Assembly: GCF_017526105.1 (NCBI RefSeq)
Contig: NZ_CP071839.1
Span: 124,001-188,000, forward strand
Reading direction: 5' to 3'
DNA length: 64,000 nucleotides
Origin: Streptomyces cyanogenus
GTDB taxonomy: Bacteria; Actinomycetota; Actinomycetes; Streptomycetales; Streptomycetaceae
Position 1 is the first letter of the stretch. Each line of letters begins with the position of its first letter. The position numbers were made by a program, and so were the translations under genes. This document shows positions 57,470 through 64,000 of the stretch, piece by piece. Below the pieces are notes generated by a model that had not been told where the DNA came from, did no database searches, and was given only the letters and a program-made list of their open reading frames with translations.

Positions 57470-57621
57470 TCGCTCTCCGTTCGCAAAGTCTCCGCGCGGC
57501 TACCCGCGCAGCTGCGGATGACGCCATGCCTTTGGTTTCGGATCGGCCACAGATCGGAGCCGCTCGTGCCTTGTCAGGGCGGCACTGCGCGCGAGGCGCC
57601 GAGTGTGCCAGGATCGCCCGC

Positions 57622-57999
57622 ATGTCTGAGGCAGAGATGACCGGCACCGAACAAGCTGGGCCGAGCGTTCAGCTGTCGGTCGTGACCACCGCTACCGACG
57701 GCATCCGCGTGCTGACCCTGGCTGGAGAGATCGACCACCACACTGGCGACACCCTCCGCCAAGCCCTGGACGCCGCCGGCACTCCCCGTCCCCGCATCGT
57801 GGTCGACATGCGCCAGGTCACCTTCATGGACTCCAGCGGCATCAACATCCTCCTCGTCGCCCACCGCGCCCTGAGCGAGGCCGGCGGCTGGCTACGCCTG
57901 GCCGCTGTCGGCGAGGCCGTGATGCGCACCATCAGCATCGTCGGCGTCGACGCCGTCATCGACTGCCGCGACACCCTCCGCCAGGCCCTCACGAACTGA
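57622..57999 (+). CDS. STAS-domain anti-sigma factor antagonist
   Basis: A 125-aa BldG/RsbV-like protein from ATG 57622; the longer frame from 57526 overlaps the divergent promoter. QLSVVTTATDGIRVLTLAGE, RPRIVVDMRQVTFMDSSGIN and ILLVAHRALSEAGGWLRLAA form the STAS fold, with the phosphorylatable Ser in MDSSGI. The complete C-terminus TLRQALTN shows what the IS-fused paralogue at 39407 has lost. Divergent from an anti-sigma-like kinase. Confidence 0.9.
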   Translation: MSEAEMTGTEQAGPSVQLSVVTTATDGIRVLTLAGEIDHHTGDTLRQALDAAGTPRPRIVVDMRQVTFMDSSGINILLVAHRALSEAGGWLRLAAVGEAVMRTISIVGVDAVIDCRDTLRQALTN

Positions 58000-58524
58000 G
58001 CGACGACCGGCCCTCGGCAGCGACCATGCGCCGACGTTCCGGCCTCGCCGCACTGAAGCACCAGGCCGCGGAGAAGGGCTGGCCCCCGCTGACCTGGAAC
58101 AGGGCCACGGGCTACCAGCCCGGAACCGAGCGAGACGTGCTGGAGACATACAACGGGCCGTCACCAGGGAGAAGCTGACCGACTTCCGCCGGTTCATCAC
58201 CTGCACCGTCGCCCCGCAGCCGCCGCCCGACCACCCTCATGACCCGCCGCCTTGCCCGGGAAGGCGCCACCCCCAGCTGACCGAAGAAACCAGCGTCGGC
58301 TGAAGGCTGGCCGCCTCTGTCCCCCACTCCTCCTCTTCCTCCGAGTCGCCTCTGAGCCGGCCGGCGAGACCCCGGCGTCGGGACCGGCGGCGATGCTCAC
58401 TGCATCGTAGGTACGACCATCCACAGGCATGCGGCATGCCACCTGGCGGATGGCGAGCGGAACTGTAAGCCCTCGCAGTAGGGTCCTCTCTCGGCAAGAG
58501 ATGATCACGAGGAAGGCAACGGGG
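58000..58524. other. Stretch without a supported gene
   Basis: A short plus-strand frame at 58027-58179 (50 codons, RRRSGLAALKHQAAEKGWPP) is weakly protein-like. Nothing else is supported. Confidence 0.4.
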
Positions 58525-59835
58525 ATGAGTCTTGGCGGCGTGCGCAACACACGCTTCACACGAAGGACTGCGACCGCGGCAGTCGTCATATCACTGTTCG
58601 CGGGAACCAGCGCTTGCGGAGGCGGCACACAGCCGCACCCGCAGGGTTCCGCCAACACCCAGCACCAGCAGCAGCAGCAGCAGCAGCACAAGGCATACGA
58701 TCCGGCGACGAAGTTCGCGTCGAATGGGGCGCCGCTGCCCGAAGCAGTACTGCTGGATGTGCAGGACAGCACCACGAAAACCATCGCTCCCCCGCACGTC
58801 TCGCTGCTGGGGAACGTGGCATGGGCCGCGACGTCGCAGGGGCTTCTGGCCATCGACGCCGAGACGGGAAAGACGCGGGCGACATTCAAACCCCAGGGGC
58901 AGTCGACTGAGTATTACAACGGGATTGGCAATACTCGTGTCGACATAGTGGCGCCGCAGGTCGTCAAGGTGAGCGGCCACAACCTGGTCACGCAGAGCTT
59001 CGGTGTCACCGTCCCTGGTAAGGGGACCACGCCCGCCCATAGCGCGATCGAGGTCGTGGCGGCCGACGCGGACTCTGTACGGCTGACTTGGCGGCATGTG
59101 GTGGAGCTGCCCAAGGAATTCGCGGACTCCTCAGAGTCCTCGTTCAAGACCGCTGTGATGGGCGTCGACGGCACGACCGCCGTGGTGAGCGTGAAAGACG
59201 GAGACCAGGTGGGTGTCGTGGCGATCGACCTCGCCGCGGGCAAGGCGGTCTGGGGGGACCCGCACCTCAAACCAGTGGAGGTCACCGCCGGTCGGGTCAT
59301 CGGCCTGAGGTCGACGGGCTCCTGGTCACCTGAGAGTCTCCAGGCGCGGGCCGTACGGGACGGCTCTACGGCTTGGTCGAAGGCGACAGAATCCGGGACC
59401 GCTGTGGCCGCCGGGCCCGGACTGCTCCTGGTGCAGGGGCTGAAGGCAAAGCCCTTCGGTAACGTCACCGCCGTCGTGCCCGCCTCCGGCAAGGAGTTGG
59501 GCTTCAAGGTCCCGTCTGGCCACGGCGTTCCCGGCCAGTGCCAGTTCGACCAGCAGTCTGTTGTGGTCTGCGCGAGCGGTGACTCGGAGGCCTTCGCTAT
59601 GGACTCGCATACCGGGAAGGTGCTGTGGGCACTGCCGGACAGCTCGGGGCGGGTGGCGCCCCGGGTGACCGGTGCCTGGCGCGGGTTGGTCTACGGCCAG
59701 ACGGAGCAAAACGGTCCCGTGGTCCTGGACGCCCGTACCGGCAAGGACAAGGTGACCTCACCTGGCGCGGCACCGTACTGGACCGACGGCCGTTACGCCG
59801 TCACCGACAAGGCGATCGTCCCGGTCCAGGGCTGA
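58525..59835 (+). CDS. PQQ-like beta-propeller lipoprotein
   Basis: A 436-aa lipoprotein from ATG 58525 (AGGAAGG 9 nt upstream). Signal and lipobox LFAGTSAC, then a Gln-rich linker (HQQQQQQQH). The rest has repeated propeller blades: GLLAIDAETGKTRATF, LLGNVAWAATSQG, VGVVAIDLAAGKAVWGDPHL, AFAMDSHTGKVLWALP and GLVYGQTEQNGPVVLDARTG. No catalytic residues of quinoprotein dehydrogenases are evident, so it probably senses or scaffolds at the cell surface. Confidence 0.88.
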   Translation: MSLGGVRNTRFTRRTATAAVVISLFAGTSACGGGTQPHPQGSANTQHQQQQQQQHKAYDPATKFASNGAPLPEAVLLDVQDSTTKTIAPPHVSLLGNVAWAATSQGLLAIDAETGKTRATFKPQGQSTEYYNGIGNTRVDIVAPQVVKVSGHNLVTQSFGVTVPGKGTTPAHSAIEVVAADADSVRLTWRHVVELPKEFADSSESSFKTAVMGVDGTTAVVSVKDGDQVGVVAIDLAAGKAVWGDPHLKPVEVTAGRVIGLRSTGSWSPESLQARAVRDGSTAWSKATESGTAVAAGPGLLLVQGLKAKPFGNVTAVVPASGKELGFKVPSGHGVPGQCQFDQQSVVVCASGDSEAFAMDSHTGKVLWALPDSSGRVAPRVTGAWRGLVYGQTEQNGPVVLDARTGKDKVTSPGAAPYWTDGRYAVTDKAIVPVQG

Positions 59836-60173
59836 TCTCCGCTTCATTCCCGGCCACGTCACCGCACGAGGATGCGCCCTGATCTCTTGTCGAGGTCGGG
59901 GTGCTGCGTGTGCTGCTCCACGGCCCCGCCCACGTCCGCCGTTCGGACTCGTCAAACCCAGTCGGCTTCGCTCATCGGCGGCCCGCCCCGGGTGATCCCG
60001 GGGTCCCCGCGGTCTTCGCCCGGCCGCCCAGGGCACTATGCATCACGTGAGGCGCATGCGGGGCCGACCGCCGGACCACGGGCGCCTCACAGTGAGCCGC
60101 TCCGACCCGCCATGAGGCAGGGCAGAGGGCGGCGTAAAGCCGAACGGCGGCTCCCGGTAGGGCAGGACGGCCG
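59836..60173. other. Convergent intergenic stretch
   Basis: No gene. GC-rich hairpin-forming sequence lies around 59990-60015 between converging genes. Confidence 0.45.
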
Positions 60174-60395
60174 TCAGTCCTTGGCGCTGGCCATGCCGAG
60201 GAAGATTCCGACCAGCAGTGCGACGCTGCCAGTGGCCATCACGGCCCACATCCCGGTCTGCGTCGCGGTGAACGTCGAGGTCATGCCCGCCTGCGCCGCC
60301 GCCTGCGTGGACTGCGCCCCGGCCAAGGTCGCCTCCTGGACGGCCAACCCCGTCTCCAGCTTCTGGATCTTGCTCTCCAGCTCCGGCTGTTCCAT
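60174..60395 (-). CDS. Small coiled-coil membrane protein
   Basis: A 73-aa protein from ATG 60395 with a clear GGAGGAAGG. PELESKIQKLETGLAVQEAT is a short coiled coil; MWAVMATGSVALLVGIFLGM is a C-terminal transmembrane segment. It looks like a tail-anchored small protein; role unknown. Confidence 0.7.
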   Translation of the reverse strand: MEQPELESKIQKLETGLAVQEATLAGAQSTQAAAQAGMTSTFTATQTGMWAVMATGSVALLVGIFLGMASAKD

Positions 60396-60611
60396 CGTGC
60401 CCTTCCTCCCTGAACGGCGTGCCGGCCTGATTCCGGCATCACCGTCCATCGGTTCCCCACCTCGCTTCACAGCCCCGGTGGCTGCCTGCGGTGCACCCGT
60501 TTGCCGACGACGGCCGCCCCCGCCGAGGACCTCGGCCCCGGGGAGTGCCATGATCTGGGGTTGGCACTGAGAGTTGGTCATGGGCGTGAGCTGAGGTCTC
60601 GGCGTGCTCCC

Positions 60612-61036
60612 CTACTCGGTGTCGTGTGATTGCGCTGCCCGCGCGGCGTTGACGGCCGCGCCCACATCGTCATGGCACGCCGGCAGCGTCTTGCCGCTTG
60701 CCAGGACGCGCAGGCGCTCGGGGGCGCCGGCCAGATACAGACAGCCGCCGATCACATCAAGGCTAGCTGCCGCGCCGGCTGCAAGTCCGCCTCGTCACAG
60801 GCTTCCAAGGCGGTCAGGTCCACTATCAGCACGCTCAGGTCGAGCGAGAGGCACTCGGTGATCACGCTGCGCAGGCGCCAGCCCGTGGTGTGGTTCGGGC
60901 GACCGGAGACGGTGATGACGGCCAGCTGTCCCTCGACCTTGGTGACCTCGGCGTTCACCGTGCCGTCCTCGCCGCCGGCAGCTACATGATCAGGAATGAG
61001 GCTGATCACGCGGCGGATCTTCCGGACAGCCGCCAC
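60612..61036 (-). pseudogene. STAS-domain protein, frameshifted
   Basis: From GTG 61036: VAAVRKIRRVISLIPDHVAA, KVEGQLAVITVSGRPNHTTG and LSVLIVDLTALEACDEADLQ. The frame then stops early, but SLDVIGGCLYLAGAPERLRV and LASGKTLPACHDDVGAAVNA continue one frame over to 60612. A single-base frameshift near 60785 accounts for it. The position of the phospho-Ser reads EACDEAD, so it is atypical even if intact. Confidence 0.6.
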
Positions 61037-61105
61037 ACCTCCCGCGCCTCGGCGTGGCTCACGCCGAAGCAGACCCCCGGCACGCGGCGGAAGATAGCCC
61101 CACAC

Positions 61106-61489
61106 CGCTCATCGGATCTTTCCCCGAGCCCCAGCAGCCGAGTGGATCACTGTGCTCGGCGGACAAGATCCTCCCTTAGCGTCAACGGCTGTTCCATTGT
61201 TTCAAGCGCCGCCATTGCATCGGACGTGAACTCGCGACGGTCTGCGATGCGGGCGTCCGACGCCTACCGCCAGGCCCTGGGCCTCAGCGGAACCAGCGCA
61301 GGGAGGCAGCCGGTGGTGCAGTACCCGGTGGCCGAACCGTTCCCCCCGTCGGTGTCGTACGGCGGTGACGGTTGGCTTCAGACGGCGTCGAACCGGGCGA
61401 CGGGCTGCCGGAGTTCGCGGGCGTTGCGAGGTGAGACGGCCTGCATCACGGTGTTCAGGAGGGCAACGTCATCTCCATCTGTGGCCGGA
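61106..61489. other. Stretch without a supported gene
   Basis: Open frames on the plus strand here lack coding character. Confidence 0.4.
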
Positions 61490-61624
61490 TCACCCCGTCT
61501 TCCGTTCCGGCGGCATCTCGTCCGTTCCGTAGAGCTTCGCCGAGGCGTCCACGTGGGCGAGCCTGCGCAACGCGTTGAACACCGCCTCGCCCAGTACGGT
61601 TCCGATCACGACGCTCTCCACCAT
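61490..61624 (-). CDS. Tiny protein coupled to the MerR gene
   Basis: A 44-aa frame, ATG 61624, starting 3 nt after the MerR stop: MVESVVIGTVLGEAVFNALR then RLAHVDASAKLYGTDEMPPE. It has a hydrophobic start and good codon bias. It may be a genuine small gene or the head of a truncated one. Confidence 0.45.
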   Translation of the reverse strand: MVESVVIGTVLGEAVFNALRRLAHVDASAKLYGTDEMPPERKTG

Positions 61625-61627
61625 GTC

Positions 61628-62146
61628 CTAGACCGCCACCCGCCGGTCCACGTACGTGAGGTCGGCGCGGGCGACCTGCTCGGCGGCGTCGGCGTAGGCG
61701 TCGAGTACCTCCACGAACGCCCCGTGTCCCAACCGGGCCATCGCGGCCAGGGCCTTGGCCAGGTCGGCCGCGGCGGGGTTCGTCTCGTGCGTCCGCCAGC
61801 CACGCCGTGAGACGAGGTCGGCGACGACTGCGTGTGCGGCGGACGACTCGGTGTCGTCGTGCTCGGTGTACGCGGGGCCGAGGCGGCTCGCGGCGGCGCC
61901 GAGCACTTTGTGCAGCGGACGCGCCGGATCGTCCATCGCGTTCAGTACGTCCGCGATCTCGGCCACCTTCATGCCCCCCACGTCGAGCAGGGCCCGGATG
62001 AGGTGCAGTCGGCGCTCGTGCGCCTCGCCGTAGCTCGCCTGGTTCGGGCTGGTCAGCTTGCCCGGACGCAGCAGACCCTCACGGACGTAGTACTTGATCG
62101 TCGGCACCGGAACTCCGGTCTTCCGGCTCAACTCTCCGATACGCAC
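61628..62146 (-). CDS. MerR-family transcriptional regulator
   Basis: A 172-aa MerR protein from GTG 62146: RIGELSRKTGVPVPTIKYYV and REGLLRPGKLTS (the MerR winged helix), then HLIRALLDVGGMKVAEIADV. The effector domain is helical and has no Cys cluster, so it is not a metal sensor; a small organic ligand is more likely. Divergent from a membrane protein gene across a 40-bp imperfect palindrome. Confidence 0.9.
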   Translation of the reverse strand: MRIGELSRKTGVPVPTIKYYVREGLLRPGKLTSPNQASYGEAHERRLHLIRALLDVGGMKVAEIADVLNAMDDPARPLHKVLGAAASRLGPAYTEHDDTESSAAHAVVADLVSRRGWRTHETNPAAADLAKALAAMARLGHGAFVEVLDAYADAAEQVARADLTYVDRRVAV

Positions 62147-62214
62147 TGCCGGTTCGCTCCTCGCCCTTAGCCCCTGCCCAACACGCCGGCCCTTGCCGAC
62201 TTCATCCCCATGAT

Positions 62215-62254
62215 GGATAGTGGAACTATCAGATAGCGGATAGTTCCGCTATCC
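62215..62254. promoter_or_regulatory. 40-bp imperfect palindrome, MerR operator candidate
   Basis: The left half begins GGATAGTGGAACTATC and the right half ends TAGTTCCGCTATCC; they pair with only a few mismatches around AGATAGCG. It occupies the centre of the 123-bp gap between divergent merR and the membrane gene, the usual place for MerR control of both directions. Confidence 0.7.
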
Positions 62255-62269
62255 ATAGCGGGAGGGACT

Positions 62270-63279
62270 ATGTCTTCGTTACGTCCGTCTTGGCGGCCTG
62301 CGTCGTCCTGGTGGTATTCGGCTCAACGGCGTCCGTGGCACCGACCGTTGGTGCTGTTCTCGGCGGCGATGGTGGTGATGGCGGTCATGTCCGCCGTGGG
62401 ACTCGTCGTCGATGACCGCGTCCTTGTGGGTGCGCCGATCTGGTTCAAGCCGTTCAAGTTCGCTGTGTCGTTCGTGGCGTACTGCCTGTCGCTGGCCTGG
62501 ATGCTGTCGCTGCTCCCCGCGGCCGGCGCGTGGGCTGGTGGGCGGGTACGGTCGTCGCGCTGGCGAGTCTCGTCGAGATGGTGATCATCACCGGGCAGGT
62601 GATACGCGGCAAACGTAGCCACTTCAACCACGAAACACCTTTGGACGAAGCACTGTTCCAAGTGATGGCCGTCACGGTCGTCATCCTGTGGCTCGGCACA
62701 CTCGCCGTCGCCGTGCTGCTGCTCCGCGCTCGCATCGCCGACCGTGCGTCCGCCTGGGCGATGCGCTGCGGCATCCTCCTGGCGCTGGCCGGTGCCGCCG
62801 TAGGATTCCTGATGACGCGGCCCGCGCCTGGGCAGCGGCGCGGGGTCTCCAAGGTGATCGGCGCACACAGCGTAGGCGTGCCGGACGGGGGTCCTTCCAT
62901 GCCGCTGACCGGCTGGTCCACGACCGGCGGGGATCTGCGGATCCCGCACTTCGTCGGTATGCACGCGCTGCAACTCCTGCCGCTGCTGGTCATGGCACTG
63001 ACCGCTCTCGCACCACGCTTCGCCCGCCTCGCCGACGACCGGGTGCGGCTGCGGCTGGTGCTGCTCGCCTCGGGAGCGTACGGGGCTGTCTTCGCTCTGG
63101 TGCTCGGGCAGGCGCTGCGGGGCCAGCCGCTGACCCACCCGGACGGCGTGACACTGGGGGTGGCCGGCCTGATCCTGGTGAGCGTCGTTCTGGGGGCGTA
63201 CGGGTCCCTGCGCGGTCCGACTCCCCATGCGGGCCGGGTGGCTGACGATGCCGGCACTTCGAAGGAGGTCACGGCGTGA
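62270..63279 (+). pseudogene. Multi-pass membrane protein, one frameshift
   Basis: The first frame ([20 protein letters not shown] then [20 protein letters not shown]) passes near 62530 to another frame ([40 protein letters not shown] and GMHALQLLPLLVMALTALA). Together they give about seven transmembrane segments in 336 codons. Its stop overlaps the next start (GTGA). The join lies in a G-rich run, so sequencing error is possible. Confidence 0.65.
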
Positions 63280-63770
63280 CCGGATTCCTCTTCGAACTCT
63301 CCTTCTGGCTGGCCGCACCCGTCTGGCTGCTGATGATCTTCGTCCCCGCCTGGGGTCCGACTGCCCGCATCGCCGCCTCACCGATGACCGTGGTGCCCGT
63401 ACTGCTCGTCTACCTCGCGCTCGCGATCCCGGTGCTCCCCGAACTATGGACCGCGGTCAGCAGCCCGGACCTCGATACCTTCCGTGAACTGACCGCCCTC
63501 GCGGACGGCGCGGGAGCCATCTGGGCGCAGGTCATCGCCTGGGACCTTCTCATCGGGCAGTGGATGTACCGGGAGGCCAGGAGGCTGCAGATCTCCGCCC
63601 TGCTCATGGGGCCCCTGCTGGTCCTCACGATCCTGCTGTCGCCCTTCGGGTTGCTGGTGTTCCTGGGGGTACGCGCGGTGAGGTCGCGGCGTTCGGCCCA
63701 CGACGCCCTCACGGCCGGGTCGACTCCGAGACCCCGAATGCCGTCCCCTTCGGCCCGGTCACGGCACTAG
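63276..63770 (+). CDS. ABA4-like membrane protein
   Basis: A 164-aa protein, four transmembrane segments: LFELSFWLAAPVWLLMIFVP, MTVVPVLLVYLALAIPVLP, WAQVIAWDLLIGQWMYREAR and LLVLTILLSPFGLLVFLGV. The WDLxxGxW block is the signature of the ABA4/DUF4281 family (neoxanthin-synthesis relatives in plants; unknown in bacteria). Coupled to the upstream membrane gene, so both are probably under MerR control. Confidence 0.85.
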   Translation: MTGFLFELSFWLAAPVWLLMIFVPAWGPTARIAASPMTVVPVLLVYLALAIPVLPELWTAVSSPDLDTFRELTALADGAGAIWAQVIAWDLLIGQWMYREARRLQISALLMGPLLVLTILLSPFGLLVFLGVRAVRSRRSAHDALTAGSTPRPRMPSPSARSRH

Positions 63771-64000
63771 GGTCCGTCTTCTAACAGATCTTGCCCACAG
63801 CAGGAATGACGCGAGCGTGACCGCCGCTTCGGAGGAGGTGGCGGTCTTCTCGTCTCTGGTGGCGATGCCGCGGAAGCCTTTGAGCCGATTGAAGCAGCGC
63901 TCAATCATGTTGCGTCAGCGGTAGATTTTCCGGTCGGATCCCGGCGGCCTGCCGCCGTGGCGGCCGCGGTTGTGCCGGTGTCGGCGCTGGTCGGTCTTCT
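63769..64000 (-). mobile_element. IS5-type transposase remnant at the right edge
   Basis: RNMIERCFNRLKGFRGIATR and DEKTATSSEAAVTLASFLLW are the C-terminal Glu block of an IS5-type transposase. An in-frame TGA stands where relatives have Trp just before RNMIERC. The rest lies outside the window. Confidence 0.7.

Overview
The window is very GC-rich, with codon usage and gene families typical of Streptomyces: a WhiB-type regulator, a mycothiol-dependent maleylpyruvate isomerase family enzyme, an ssDNA-ADP-ribosyltransferase-like start, BldG/RsbV-like STAS proteins, many lipoproteins and a TipAS-domain gene. It looks like accessory, probably subtelomeric, DNA of a linear chromosome or an old integrated linear plasmid. 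It carries decayed telomere maintenance genes (tap/tpg-like, 52767-53965), one nearly intact and one broken helicase with helicase-associated domains (8566-10972 and 23178-23950), more than ten insertion sequence fragments, and many genes broken by a single-base frameshift or one nonsense codon.

Layout. 1-1615 (minus): an SF1 helicase overlapping by 4 bp the start of a DarT-like gene that runs off the window. 1806-6827 (plus): a compact Tn7-like transposition operon (TnsA-like, TnsB-type DDE transposase, TniB/TnsC ATPase, TniQ) in which the TnsA-like subunit seems to lack its nuclease residues. 7039-8142: a HicA-like toxin candidate with an unusual HTH partner. 8566-10972: the helicase, with one frameshift. 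11277-13322: a secreted PA14/fibronectin-III protein. 13363-23950: mostly wreckage (IS pieces, MocR, FG-GAP and TPR-regulator remnants) around a few intact genes (a DUF6650-like protein, a mycothiol-dependent isomerase family enzyme, a lipoprotein, and a MarR plus winged-helix pair).

24894-32227 (minus): two very large adjacent genes (1461 and 962 aa) of unknown function, the largest intact unit here. 33232-43193: an inositol-monophosphatase-family protein with altered metal ligands, lipoproteins, a TipAS-domain gene with a tiny cysteine-motif partner, a STAS protein whose end is fused to an IS fragment, and a six-repeat zinc-ribbon protein ending in a GIY-YIG-like domain. 43634-52436: an M1-type peptidase, initiator tRNA, two cold-shock proteins, a DUF6233-like cluster and an alpha/beta hydrolase.

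52767-54279: pseudo tpg and tap remnants and a WhiB regulator. 55651-60395: a small hydrophobic protein, a divergent anti-sigma-like ATPase and STAS pair, and a beta-propeller lipoprotein. 60612-63770: a broken STAS gene, then a MerR regulator divergent from a membrane protein and an ABA4-like protein across a large palindromic operator. The right edge is an IS5-type transposase remnant.

Family names come from recognition of motifs and sequence patterns by eye; no database search was run. Single-base frameshifts may be true decay or sequencing error, and this cannot be settled from the sequence alone.
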